DNA of 64,000 bases from Erodium maritimum (Eukaryota; Streptophyta; Magnoliopsida; Geraniales; Geraniaceae), in contig OY997588.1 in assembly GCA_963921825.1 (NCBI GenBank), positions 10,926,001 to 10,990,000 on the forward strand, given 5' to 3'. Below are positions 49,820 through 61,081 of the stretch, piece by piece. Within the stretch, counting starts at the first letter, position 1. Each line of letters opens with the position of its first letter. The notes under the pieces are model-generated. The model saw only the letters and a list, made by a program, of their open reading frames with translations, was not told the DNA's origin and ran no database searches. The position numbers were made by a program, and so were the translations under genes.

Positions 49820-51325
49820 GGGTAAATTACAAATGCATACCCTTAAGTATGCCTGTTTAACCGATGCATACCCTTAAGTTTGAACTTAACCGATGCATAC
49901 CTTAACGTTTCGTTTATTAACCCAGAACCCCTTCCATCCACTTTTCCATCCATATTCTGTTAATTTTTTTCTAAAATACCAAAAATGCCCTTGCCTTTTC
50001 TCTTCTCTATTTTACATATTTCTTTTCTTAAAATTCATTTTATTGTAAACCCTAAATGCTCACGCCGTTTCTTCTTATCTCTTCTATCCTTTCATCTTAT
50101 CCTTGCTTCTCCTCAAAGGTCCTCTCTTTCTCTCATCTTCCTCCTTCACCCACTGACCCAGACACGACTTCGCTTCCCCCAGGACTGAGCACTTCATCAC
50201 TGGCGTCAAAGCCTCTCCGACGAGGGACTGCCGGAGGCCGACGGATGTACCAGACGTGGTGGATGGAAAAGAGAGGGCGTGTCAGAGATCTACTCGAGCT
50301 CAAGCTTGGTGTTCGACAACGTCAGGCAGAAGGAAGACGACGAGGGGCCGGTGATAACCTCCTTGGCAGAGCAGCAGTAGCAAAGCTTCCACTCGGTCTC
50401 GCTGGATACAATGGAGCTCGGCTTGGGGAGAAGGGACGGACTTGCAACTTCTATTTTTTATTTTGGGGATTTGATGGGATTAGGTGGATTTTGAGCGATT
50501 TTGGGGGTTTTCGTTTCTAGATCTGTCAATGGAATTAGACATTCATGCTAGTGTTTGCTAGTGTTGACTTGATTTTCATTCTGGGTTTGCAAAAGAGAAA
50601 GATGAATGGAATTTTTTCTGAAATTTTGCAGATTCTAGAACACTGGGTATTGTTGATTTCATGGTGAAATTGGAAAAAAAGAAATAATTTTTTTAAAATA
50701 AATTTAAAAATTGAAAATAAAAATTAAGGACTTATTTAATAAATATTAGATTTAAACCTAATTTTATGAAAGAAAAATGGATTTATATTTTTTAAAATAA
50801 AAATCTGAAATTTATAAATAAATATTTAGAATTAAAAATATAAAATTGAAGAATAAATAACATAAACAAAAAAGAGATAGAAAGGAAATAATTTATATAT
50901 AATTTATTTTGAATAAAAGGATGTAGATAGGTTTAAATAAATTAAATAATAAAGAAAATAAAATAAATAGATTATATAAAATAGATTTATATTAAAATCT
51001 GAAATTAAAAAAAATAATCTGAAAATTTTAAATAAATATTTGGAATTAAAAATAAAAAATAAAAAAATATAAACAAAAGAAAAGATTATAGAAAGGAAAA
51101 AAATAATAAAAAAAGAATTAAAAACTGAATTATGACAAGTTGTGTAATATATAAGGGTAGTTGAGGGTATTTTGGTCTTTTTACACTTCACTGTTACAGT
51201 CTGACTGACGGAAGGGGTTTTCTGTTAATAAACGAAACGTTAGGGTATGCATCGGTTAAGTTCAAACTTAAGGGTATGCATCGGTTAAACGGGCATACTT
51301 AAGGGTATGCATTTGTAATTTACCC
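49820..51325. mobile_element. Mutator-like element with near-identical long arms and a GC-rich core
   Basis: Flanked by TTAGTATTA (49811-49819) and CTAGTATTA (51326-51334), a 9-bp duplication with one mismatch. The arms of about 120 bp are nearly identical inverted copies, starting GGGTAAATTACAAATGCATA, and contain the phrase AACCGATGCATACC twice. Inside, a GC-rich segment (about 50090-50520) is followed by a strongly AT-rich one (50640-51120). The GC-rich segment has a frame of 154 codons (50056-50520) with no domain I recognise. No transposase is present. High arm identity suggests recent activity. Confidence 0.9.
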
Positions 51326-51334
51326 CTAGTATTA

Positions 51335-52241
51335 TATTCCTAGTTAGCCTATCAAATTTCTTTTATAAGTTGTAGTCCTCTTTCTAGATAATTATGAAAA
51401 AATAGCTTGAACTTTCTCTAAATTTATTTCAAAACTACAACTTTAATTTAAAAAGACAAATGAATTAGAACTATTACTTCCTGTAATTTTCTTCCTTTTT
51501 ATGAAGAAAAATAAATGCATTTTCTTTTAGATTTTTTATCTGTTATTTTTAAAATTTTAAAGTTAAAATCGATATTTATAACTAATTCTTATCATGTACA
51601 ATAACTAAACAAGTTAAAACATGTCTTTATAAAACATAAATACCTCAAAATATATCTTCTACAATCATCAATAAATTTTATATGATTAATATGACTAGTA
51701 ACTTTTGGGCATGATCAAGATACTGTCTGTTGATCGAATAAGCGTTGGATAGCTGGACGGAAGCTTCTTTGATGTTCTTTACAGCACCCTATAAGACAAA
51801 AAATCAAAAGTTAAGTTACAATTGAAGTAAAATATGAGGTCCATTCCATGGTTATGAGCTGTATTGTCTATTATTGTGTATCATCATCATCATCTCTTGC
51901 TTGCAAATTGCAATTGCATAGATTGTGTAGATATTTTATGTGTGAAGAATAACTGTAGTGGGTAGGATTCTGGTGGAGACGAAGACACTTCCATTTGACT
52001 AGTAATTCTTTTTGGTTACAAATTAGAGTCAGTTTAGGCCTTAAAAATTCCCATGAGTCGGGTGATGATGTGAACATGAAAGAGTGATGTGACTAACGGT
52101 AACAAGTGTGTGTAGTGGATGCTTTGTTTTATTATTGTATTTAGGTTATTTGATTCGAATGTCATCGCCATGATTATATATGTTAGATAAATAAATATCT
52201 TTTTAGAGAGAACTTTTGACTTGAATTATATTTCGGATCAA
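51335..52241. other. Intergenic, nothing recognised
   Basis: AT-rich sequence without genes or element ends. It includes a short ATC/ATG microsatellite-like run near 51885. Confidence 0.5.
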
Positions 52242-52259
52242 AATTTAAATACTTATGTT

Positions 52260-53785
52260 TTTTTTAGAAGAACAAGTACTATTATTACTGGAAAAAGAAA
52301 TAGGATGATGAGCACATAACTGTACTCATATTACAAGATAGAATTCAGCTAAGGAGCATAAAGCAATAACAGAAATATAAATGTTGCTCAAAGCATAGGG
52401 GCGGTTGAAGGGGATATCTGCGGTAGCATCCAGGGATACCATGGACACCGATACAACATACTTCGACCAAATGGCACTGGGCGAGCAAACCGAGTGAAAG
52501 GTGAAAAGGCACAAATCTACTCTGTGTTGTGCTCCTAGAGGCTACTGCGTAAGTGGTTGGAACCACCGAAACAGTTGCTGGAGCCCCAGAGTGACGGCCT
52601 GGGCAGTCCTATAACCAGGGACTGAGATGGCTCAGGTGGACTAAGCATCCTCCTGAAAAACTAGCTGACGTCGTCCCCCCCTCTGATGATAATGAGGGCC
52701 TTTAGAAACGTATAATTGCTGGTTCTCGATCTGGTAGGAGAATGATGTGCCGGTACTTGGTGGAACCGATGCCACCCTATGTCCAGTGAGGCGGTATTAC
52801 CGACAGACCCCCCACTGGACCTCGAAGTCCTCATTGATCGAGGCGAGGGTGCTTTACGCCCCTCGCCGGTTGAAGTGGTCCATTGGGCCCCGCAGGTCCC
52901 TCTGAGTCAGTGCCCAAACTTTGCATCGGACCAATAACTATCCGAGCACTAACAACAGACAGGTAAATCATGCTGCCGACTAAGAACACGGTCCCTATGA
53001 TACATGCCCACTCTACAACCAAACGAACACCAGGTGTGGATCTTCCGCTGCCTCCACTCTGACCTTCGAGGCTACTGCTTGTGCCGCCTTGTCCACCAGG
53101 TAATGACGAAAACGTTATCGTCGTCGTCCCCAAACACAAGACCGACCATGCCTTATTCCACCACGCTGAGGATGTCCCCACCGCCAGAAACGTCACCGGG
53201 CCTACCGACCCTCTCGGTCCTTCACGGTCCCTACCCTAACCCGTCACCACCGATGGACGACCCCACGAATACCGCATCTCACCAAGCGACACCGATACCG
53301 GCACCGCCATGACGAGGATCCCCGGAGGAGTCTCGGTTCGCCCTTCGGCAAAGAGAGATGTCACGCCGCCCACCACTTCCGACTGCACCACCAACCACCC
53401 CAACAGCGCCGCCGTCGGAAGTGGGGCAACCAGACTCGATTTTCCCCAAAACATCGAGCCTAAATTCGTCGATTGAGGCCCCAAAATCCATCCGAAAATC
53501 AGAAAATTCAACGACAACACCGAGCACAAGATACTTACCCCCATTCCATCTCCCTGATCTAAGATGAACGAACATCTCCCGGCCGCACGCAAAACCACCG
53601 CACACTGTTGCTTCCCCTTCGCGAAATCACCGAACGAACACCATGGTTTGGTATGGTGCACCAACCCCATGAGAGCCATGGCCACTCCCATGGACAACAC
53701 CAAAACCGGCGCCGCCGCCCTAGGGCTTTGCGCACAGAGAGAGAATCGCATGCTGCCCTAAAATCGTGATGATTTCTCCAATACC
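52260..53785 (-). mobile_element. Complete poly(A)-tailed retroposon without reverse transcriptase
   Basis: A perfect 18-bp duplication AATTTAAATACTTATGTT flanks it (52242-52259 and 53786-53803). On the minus strand the element ends in an A-run just before the 3' duplication. This is the signature of target-primed reverse transcription by LINE machinery. It is 1526 bp, GC-rich, and shows no RT, endonuclease, gag or transposase. The longest minus-strand frame (53751-53236, 171 codons) starts 34 bp from the 5' end, is hydrophobic and resembles nothing known. A second frame of 121 codons follows. The two other copies in this window conserve the 3' half but not these frames. Confidence 0.88.
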
Positions 53786-53874
53786 AATTTAAATACTTAT
53801 GTTAATGAGGTTACTTAATCTTATTTTCTTTTATATAATCTCTTGTCGTGTGCATTCTTTTCGAGAGGCCTTTT

Positions 53875-54471
53875 TTTTATAAGCTAAAATTTTATTGAAC
53901 AGTTGTTCCATAAGAATATAAAACAAAAGTAAGAAAAAAAATCCAAAAGGACCTTTTCCTTAAACCAATACAACTACAAAGAGGAAAAACAGAACCAGAA
54001 TAAAAACAAGACATAAACACGCCTTGCTTAGATCCTTTTCAGGTTCAGACAAGAAAACCGTTTAGAAACCGAAACAGGGGTTAGGGCTTGATCGAAAGTC
54101 TGGTCCAAGAGATCTTCATCCTTCCCCAAAGAACAAAGATTAACAGCTTTCCTACCGACTTTCGAGTTGTAGCTCCAGTCACCCGAGCTATCTTTTTTGG
54201 GTACTGTCACCATGAATCGTCCCAATGGGTCCTCCTTAACAGCAGAAGTCCTGGCTCTAGTCTGATACACCACAACAGGTTGTGCATTCACCTTCGCCTG
54301 GCCCTTCTTAGGACGACCGCGTTTTTTTGGTACAACCCCAGAAATCGGTTTTTCCAAGACTTCCTTCCACGGACTTCCATGAGACACGACCTCCAAAGGC
54401 GGAAAATCCGAGCCTACAGGGCCCAGGTCCTTATCCATTTACCTAAAAACGGTAATCAGACTCGGGTCCTC
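53875..54471 (-). mobile_element. Short poly(A)-tailed retroposon
   Basis: A 14-bp duplication TCGAGAGGCCTTTT flanks it (53861-53874 and 54472-54485). On the minus strand it runs from GAGGACCCGAGTCTGATTAC to AATAAAATTTTAGCTTAT and an A-run. It is only 597 bp and is complete by its duplication. Its single frame is listed separately. Confidence 0.85.
54028..54438 (-). CDS. Open 136-aa frame with an AT-hook-like motif in a retroposon
   Basis: The ATG lies about 33 bp from the 5' end of the retroposon at 53875-54471, and the frame runs uninterrupted to a stop, followed by about 150 bp of 3' sequence and the A-run. The product is basic and polar. Residues 37-46 read KKRGRPKKGQ, like an AT-hook, with Lys/Arg-rich stretches later. 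It lacks the DUF4283 and zinc-knuckle parts of plant LINE ORF1, though a tail fragment of such a protein remains possible. There is no known domain otherwise. Whether it is translated is unknown. Confidence 0.45.
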   Translation of the reverse strand: MDKDLGPVGSDFPPLEVVSHGSPWKEVLEKPISGVVPKKRGRPKKGQAKVNAQPVVVYQTRARTSAVKEDPLGRFMVTVPKKDSSGDWSYNSKVGRKAVNLCSLGKDEDLLDQTFDQALTPVSVSKRFSCLNLKRI

Positions 54472-54849
54472 TCGAGAGGCCTTTTCTTTCTAATTCTACC
54501 TCTTAGTCTTAATCTTAATGACGTCAATTGGTCTTTTATTTGTGAACGTCGAGACCAATCAACCATAACCTCCACTTGTTCCAATGACAACACATGTTTC
54601 TCTTGTCATTGTCACGTCTCCTTACCACTCTATAGTGTTTATCAAATCAGGAATGCCTTGTCGCAAGACAAGACTCCAAAACACCACATGCTCATGTTCT
54701 TCCCCACCATTCTCTCCATCGCTATCAAAAGCTATCCTCTTCCTTACTATAAAATCTGCAGCAATTATATTCTCCTCGGGACATACTCTCCCTCCGTTTA
54801 TGGTGGAGGATCGCGTCGAACTAATGAGGGGCGTAAGCCCCAAATTATG

Positions 54850-56010
54850 ACCGTTGCTGCGACGGTCATGCCTGCACCGTCAGAGACTTTTGTTTGGTCC
54901 GGTTGGGCTAGTCTTGAACCCCTGTCCCATATGGTGATATAGGGAAAATTTCCCTCAGAGAAGGCTCTAGTTCCGATTCCGGGGCTGTCTCAATTAAGGT
55001 CTGGATAGGCTCATACGACTCTTGCCGCTCATCCTCCGTCCGTAGAGATTCTCCAAGAAGGTTTCTCGGCATGTTCTCTCGTTGAGTACGAGGACGTCTT
55101 CATTGACATTCTGTTTACCGTGGCAGATCTAGGGGTTCTGGCTCGACGACAATTCAGTATGGTAGGGAGGATGCTCACGCCCTGGACGTATGGGAAGGAC
55201 CTAATGCTAAGGGTCATAACGAGGGTCTAGGGATGCTTGGCTCTAGGGCTCGTGATCAAAGACCTCGAACATGGGGTATTTGGGTTTTGTTTTGGCTCAC
55301 AAGAGGCTAAGGAATGAGTTCGGCAGAATGAACCATGTGCCATGATGGTTTCCCTCTCATTCTCGGCGATATAATCGACCCCATGGGGATAGAGCTTCCC
55401 CGACTGGACATACTCCAATTGTGGGTGTAGGTGATGGGCCTTTTGGCCCTGGTTCGGACACAAGCAACGGGAGAACTCATCGAGGCAACATTGGGTGAAT
55501 GTGTTCGTGTCCCATGTGACCAATTAGGATTCTATTGGGGTGGGGCGGGGCGAGTTCGGTTTTGGATGTCTCGGGACCATCCGTTACACCGTTCTTTGGT
55601 CCTGCTTTTTCAGAAGTAACCGAACCCAGTGAAAGTCAACATGCCCTGTGAACGACTGCCATATTTCTGCTATAACTGTGGACAGATTAGTCACATGGCT
55701 CGGGAGTGTGAGCGGGACGTTCCGGGGCTGCCTCGGTTTGACAAATCCTTCAAGGTGGAAAAGCCTGACACCCTCGGGTAGAACTTTGCTACTGATTGGA
55801 AAATGAAGGCTTCATCTATGGCTTGTCCACCAGGGTTCACTCTGGTGACCCTGAACACCTTACCTACCACTCTCCCATCTCTAGAGAGAGGATCCCTAAT
55901 AAACTCGAACACCTTATCTACCCACATGGGGGTGGTTAGGGGCGACTTGGGATTGAGTTGTCCAACAAACTTCATGGACTACCCCCGTCTGGAGATCTAG
56001 GCAGGAACAA
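54850..56010 (+). mobile_element. L1-type LINE ORF1 relic (second)
   Basis: From about 55390 to 55760 one plus-strand frame shows the end of DUF4283 (GELIEATLGECVRVP, then HPLHRSLVLLFQK) and the zinc knuckle CERLPYFCYNCGQISHMAREC. One stop sits between them (55618-55620) and another upstream (about 55427). The knuckle keeps all its ligands. No reverse transcriptase frame follows. It is a decayed, partial copy on the strand opposite to the neighbouring retroposons. Confidence 0.7.
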
Positions 56011-57590
56011 GGGGTATGTAGAAGAACCATAGGAGGATCAAGCGATGACTGGGAAGCAGTCTCGCCAGATGCCATGATTAATGAGCAGAGATTCGGGGCC
56101 TTTAGGCGGGAGGGATCCCTGAATCAACAACACCCTCTCCTACTTATTGTCGAGTTCATGTTCAATCGTTTTTCTCACGACGAAAAGAGTCATCTTCATG
56201 GGATCAAGTAGCGTTTAAGCATCATCTTGAGCGGTTCTTCATAGTTTGATTTTAATTTTCAACTTATGAGTCCTTTGTTTACAAATCGTAGTACCATCGG
56301 TTCTTTGTCTCTTAGTCTATTAAACATGGACCTATGGGGCCTTGTTCCCAGTTTTAATCTACCTACCGAGAATTGATTGGGTAGACGACATGTGACAACT
56401 ATCGTGACTGATGGGGATGAGAGAAGTCAATCCCCAAAAGTATATTTGGGATTGATGAAATCGTGAAAGACCGGTTACGACTAAAAAGTGAAATCGAACC
56501 GAGAAGAAGCCGATGCTCAAATGAGCCTTCAATTGCCGGAATTCGAGTGTCCAAATCTAGTGATTTCATTTCTTTTTGTTACACTGTTTCATCTCTAGCT
56601 ATTGAGGAGGTGATCTTGCTGATCATCGATGCACCGATATATATATATTATCTGTCTCGTCCAATCCTCATTTTGTGGATGTCGAGAAAACATGATACTA
56701 TATCCCACACAAGCTATTAGTTATCATGGATGAACATTATCTTTTAATATTTTGCAAGGTAAAGATAGGATTCCTTGTTGGAATTTGAAGAGAAGATCAT
56801 GAAGACTCAGATGAGCTTGGAAACAACACTGAAATAGGTTTGGTGAGTCTTGGAAGGGATAAAGGTAAAGCCAAAGGCATCTAGTTGAGGTTTGTTCCTT
56901 CTTTTTTGCTTTTCTAACTTTTTGCTCCTAAAGAGGATTGGCATTATTGAGTTTTTAGATAATGTAGACGAACTTGACAGGGTTCTCGCGTCCCATCAAA
57001 TTTGTACAATATCGGTATGCACATGGAAATTCCCTTTTCGGCTCCTTTTTTCGTTGTGTAGGGCTGTAAATATTTCAATAAAAAACGTTGTGAGGACTTT
57101 TGTGTTGAGAGTTAGATAACACATGACAATACTTGAAATAGTTTTGATGAAGCTATCAATATAGGTTGATGAATAAGTACATAATTTTGGACATTTGTAT
57201 CATACCGGGTTACTAATACACCCTCCTCCGTCCATGCACATTCCCATAAAACAAACCTAAAAGCCACAAAATGCTCTCTTCAATTTACTATAGAACATGC
57301 CGTAAAAAAGAGGGTGAGAAGTGAAGAATAATTAGACATAAAGGGTAAAGTGGGCAGAGAATCTTATGCTTTTGTAGTTGAAAAAGTGGACCAACAATAG
57401 AAGATCTATATGTTTACCATTAGTTTTATCAAACTAATCATAATTTCATAATGACAAATTGCACAGATAAGTTTTGGTTAACCCATACACTTATTAATGC
57501 CTAAACTTGATAAGTACCATAAACATTCTGATGCAGTGCATATTGAAGACATTTTGATAAATCGCTTAGAAATCTTGAAAATATAGCATT
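56011..57590. other. Intergenic, mixed repeat debris
   Basis: The GC-richer start (to about 56400) probably continues the LINE relic. The remainder is AT-rich, and no gene or element border was recognised. Confidence 0.4.
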
Positions 57591-58300
57591 GTTTGAATTT
57601 GACGAAACCTTAGAATTTTTCGGGTCGAAACGGGCTCCTGAGCAAATCACATCGCTTCGACATGACGTACGATGTTTTTCGGCCATCCGAGATCGTTTAG
57701 AGGAGCGAAATTGTATTTTTAGAGTCCGGTTCATTATTTTCTGTTTTTGTTAGGATTTGAGAGTTCCTTTATTCGAATTAGGGTTTTGGGTTTTAGTTTC
57801 CTTATTGTATTAGGACTTTGGGGTTTTAGTTTTCTATATAAGCACTTGATAGATCTCATTGTAATTCAGATTTTGATTAATAAACACCAAAAACGAGTTT
57901 CTACTCAATCTATCTATTTCGGTATTCTGTTGAATCAACGAATTAGATATCTATCTTGCTCGGTATTCTTCGTGAATCAACGAGTTCGATAAAGAACTCT
58001 CTTTTTCGCTACACACTCTACATCAGCGCCCGATTGTATCCCCGAGCACTGTATCTAAGGATACAGAACCTTGTGCCAGCACCTAGGCCGAGAAGGTGGA
58101 CCCAGGATGGAAAATATTGGTGTCCGACCAGCTCTCTGGTAGCACGGACACTGAAGTTTCAGAGCTCATTTTGCCTGGGCACATAGATAGGGACGAGGCC
58201 AGTGTTGAAGGAGTAAAGAGAGGCTCGGCTAGTGAACCCTAGGATGATCAGCCTCACCAAAAGGGATGTTAGTCTCCTCAAGCTTCAGGGACTGGCTCCA
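57591..58300 (+). mobile_element. Probable LTR-element fossil (LTR and leader)
   Basis: Sequence at 57730-58030 has the layout of a plant LTR: T-rich repeats of TTAGGGTTTTGGGTTTTAG, a TATATAAG box (57835), and an AATAAA-like signal near 57880, followed by a leader with a GC-rich continuation. The borders are uncertain and no protein part is readable. It is probably Ty3/gypsy-like, broken and old. Confidence 0.4.
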
Positions 58301-58760
58301 GGAGGGGTCCCTGGTTCAAGCATTGCCTCCCACAACTGATGCAGTCCAGGCTCGGACATTTGAGCTGGACTTTCAGTTTCGCTTTTCAACCACCCATCTT
58401 TCCTTCATGCCTAAGTGACGTCTCAATACCATCTATGACAGTTATAGTGCTAAAAGATATGCGAACAACACGTCCGTATAATCAAACTCTGATATGAATA
58501 AAATTGCATCTTTGAGTCAATTTTGTTTTTTTAATATCAATTCATATGGTAAGAGATATTTAAAATTTGGTTAGGTGTTAGTAAAAGCAATCCTCCTCCT
58601 TAAACGTTTTGTAAACAAAATGAAAATGAAGTAATTTTATAGGGAATTGGGAAAGGAAAAATTAGTCTCTCCTGGATTTGACATTACGGAAATTCGTGGA
58701 TGAACTTTTATACATAAACTCTGAAGTTTGAAGCGATTGTTTTTGCCATTGGCTCTTTTT
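58301..58760. other. 3' flank of the RING gene
   Basis: Downstream side of the minus-strand RING-H2 gene. No other feature is supported. Confidence 0.45.
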
Positions 58761-59324
58761 TTAAGGTAAGAAACCATCATCACTGCAATGATTGGACGCG
58801 CCGCCGACCTTCAAACCCGACGCCGTCTCGTCGACAGGAACAGCCGGTAATCGGCCGCACCTATTACACCTGCTCACCACCAGAACCTGCCGGCACGACG
58901 GGCACGACGAGTGGGACCCGAGCCACGTGTCTATGCAGCTGACGTGGAACGCGTGTCCGCACTGCGGCAACACTCTGATCTCCTCCCCATCCGCGAACTC
59001 GCCCAAGCAAATAGCACACTCCGACGCCGCCAACTTCGCGCCGCCATCTCCGGCGCCGGAGCTGTACGTGAACTTCGGAAGAGCCTGGAGGACCTTCTTC
59101 TTCAGCCCCTTGTTCGCCGCCGCCCGCGCAGCTGACCCTGCGGCGTCGCCGGGACCCCGCCGCAGCCACGTGCAGCGCGCCACGGCTATGAGACCCACCA
59201 CGCAAATTAAGGAGCAGAGGAGCGCGGCGAGGATCACCACGAAGTCTGACTCCATCGCGACGGCCTCTGGAGGCGGGGCGGCTGAGGAGTCACCTGAGAG
59301 CAGGAGTCTGTGGAGGCGAGCCAT
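58761..59324 (-). CDS. ATL-type RING-H2 finger E3 ubiquitin ligase
   Basis: ATL proteins are membrane-anchored plant E3 ubiquitin ligases. This is one uninterrupted 187-codon frame without introns, as usual for ATLs. It has an N-terminal stretch, a single membrane segment (about 28-50), a basic [15 protein letters not shown] region (73-87) in the place of the family's GLD motif, and a canonical RING-H2. The ligands are C103, C106, C122, H124, H127, C130, C141 and C144, with the Pro before the sixth Cys position kept (CPSC) and Trp134 (DTWL) for E2 contact. Two further cysteines (C153, C156) follow. The overall pattern is closest to the ATL8/ATL80 type, by memory only. The gene is GC-rich relative to its surroundings. 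The long frame on the opposite strand is a shadow. Confidence 0.93.
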   Translation of the reverse strand: MARLHRLLLSGDSSAAPPPEAVAMESDFVVILAALLCSLICVVGLIAVARCTWLRRGPGDAAGSAARAAANKGLKKKVLQALPKFTYSSGAGDGGAKLAASECAICLGEFADGEEIRVLPQCGHAFHVSCIDTWLGSHSSCPSCRQVLVVSRCNRCGRLPAVPVDETASGLKVGGASNHCSDDGFLP

Positions 59325-59431
59325 GTCTCATATAGGTGTTCGACGAAATGTCTGAGAGAAAAAAAATTGTGGGTAGGGTGGATTTTGGGCAGAAGGTGAG
59401 GATTGTGGAAAAGGGTGGGTCGGAGCTGAGC

Positions 59432-59438
59432 TTAAATA
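59432..59438 (-). promoter_or_regulatory. Possible TATA box of the RING gene
   Basis: TATTTAA reads on the minus strand in GCGTATTTAAGC, about 108 bp upstream of the start codon, a suitable distance for a core promoter. Confidence 0.45.
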
Positions 59439-59542
59439 CGCAAATGGCGGTGTTGGAGTCTCTCACTTCCATGGATGGAGACCTGTACATTACTTGGGGA
59501 CAGGTGGCCATTTCTCTTCCTTTTTGTCTTTTTAAATTTTGA

Positions 59543-61081
59543 TGCCCTTTTTATCTATCTTCTCAGGGGAAAGGCTATTCAGGAACAGTTATGTTGGTTT
59601 TATTAGTGACTCTAATGACTATTTTTATGTGTGTTTTATAAGTTACAAGTCTTAGGATTATAGATATTTGGGAAGATTTGCTATAAATCAAGTGATATGG
59701 ATGGAGGAGCAGCTTTTATGGTTTGTGTTGTCCCCTTCCTAATCATAATCTCTTTGACAAAAGGAGGAAGAGAGGGTAAAAAGTTAAAGTGAAGACAAAG
59801 AGTGCTACTTCCCACTTGGGCAAGCTACTCAACGCTTGGCCCTCCCAGATTTTTGAAATCTAAATTAGGCAGACTCAAAAGAGAAAGATCTATCAGTGAA
59901 TTATATAGAGAGGTTATACTTATCAGTGAAGACTGGTGCTAGGATTGATTAGTAATAATGACTTCATCTTCAATGATTAAACTCTTTCAGTTCAATATAT
60001 ATGAATAATGAATTCATTTAATATGATCTGATGATTTGAATTCATCGTTTTTTCTGATTTTGTTATGAGCTTTGATGTTTTTTCGGTGGTTTTAGATGTT
60101 TTGGATTACGTTATGTTGTGTCTTTTGTGACTTGAACCTGTTGTCCATGACCCGTCATGGGTAGTGGAGAGTTTTATAAAACTTCACCGATCAAAAAGAA
60201 AAAAAAATGATCAGAGATATTGAAGTTAGGTGTACATTTGGTTTTAAAATATGTACATTTATATCAAGTCGGTCTTCCACGACTAAAATTTCAACCTTAT
60301 TAGTTGGACGTAACCCTACTATCCATCCTTTATAAATAACTTTTTATTCTTATATTTTCGTGATGTTGGTTTAACTTCATATGGGTCTTGTGTTCCTTGA
60401 TGCTCTACTGTAGAAAATAGTTTATAGTGCAAATAACTAAGGATCGATATCTACCGTAACATAAGATTGTTGCTTATGCAAAGGGTTGTGTTTGTCTCTT
60501 GATTCCAATCTATTTTTAATATGGGAAAGTGGTTCTTATCATCTTATGTGGAGTGGAGATGACACTTTATGAAACAGTTTGAAATCGAACCTAAAATCAG
60601 TGTATACGACTATGATGTTATATCGACAAGCTGTAAGCCAGGTAGGTATTTTTCTTCTAAAAGGACTTCCACTTAGGGTTAGTGAACTAAGTCATAACAT
60701 GTGCACCTGTCTTAAAAGGAACAGAGGTAGGCCCTAAAATCCATTTCCAGTTATAATGTATGTGTTTGTAGCTTTTCCCCCTTTTTTATCTGTACCTTGT
60801 CATTTAGTTTCTGAGCATTATTGCCACTCTTTGATGCCAATGTGAAGGGAAAAAGATGGATCACTGACCTGTCTCTGCTTCCTTCAAACATGGTACTCTT
60901 CACATTCCAGACAAGACTGGGTGAAGAAGATTCTGAAGAATGTGTTGGGCATTACTGAAACGAAGCTGAGTATCTATGACCTCAAACTTATGTACAAGGA
61001 ATGCTACTATAATCATATGTCCCTCAAGAGCAAATGTAACAAAAAATATTAAGACATTCTGGTGATCAGCTCTCATGACGG
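59543..61081. other. Intergenic between the RING gene and MLO
   Basis: Mostly AT-rich. A stretch at about 60060-60210 ends ATCAAAAAGAAAAAAAAATG after TTTATAAAACTTC and may be the A-rich tail of a small retroposon, without a confirmed duplication. The last few hundred bases should be the MLO 3' untranslated region. Confidence 0.4.

Noticed and set aside
54088-54942. 284-codon open frame on the plus strand
   Set aside because: It runs across the border and target duplication of the retroposon at 53875-54471 and is antisense to its 136-codon frame. Composition is random and there are no domains.
58792-59355. 187-codon frame opposite the RING gene
   Set aside because: It is a shadow of the GC-rich ATL coding sequence. 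The RING ligands on the minus strand decide the matter.
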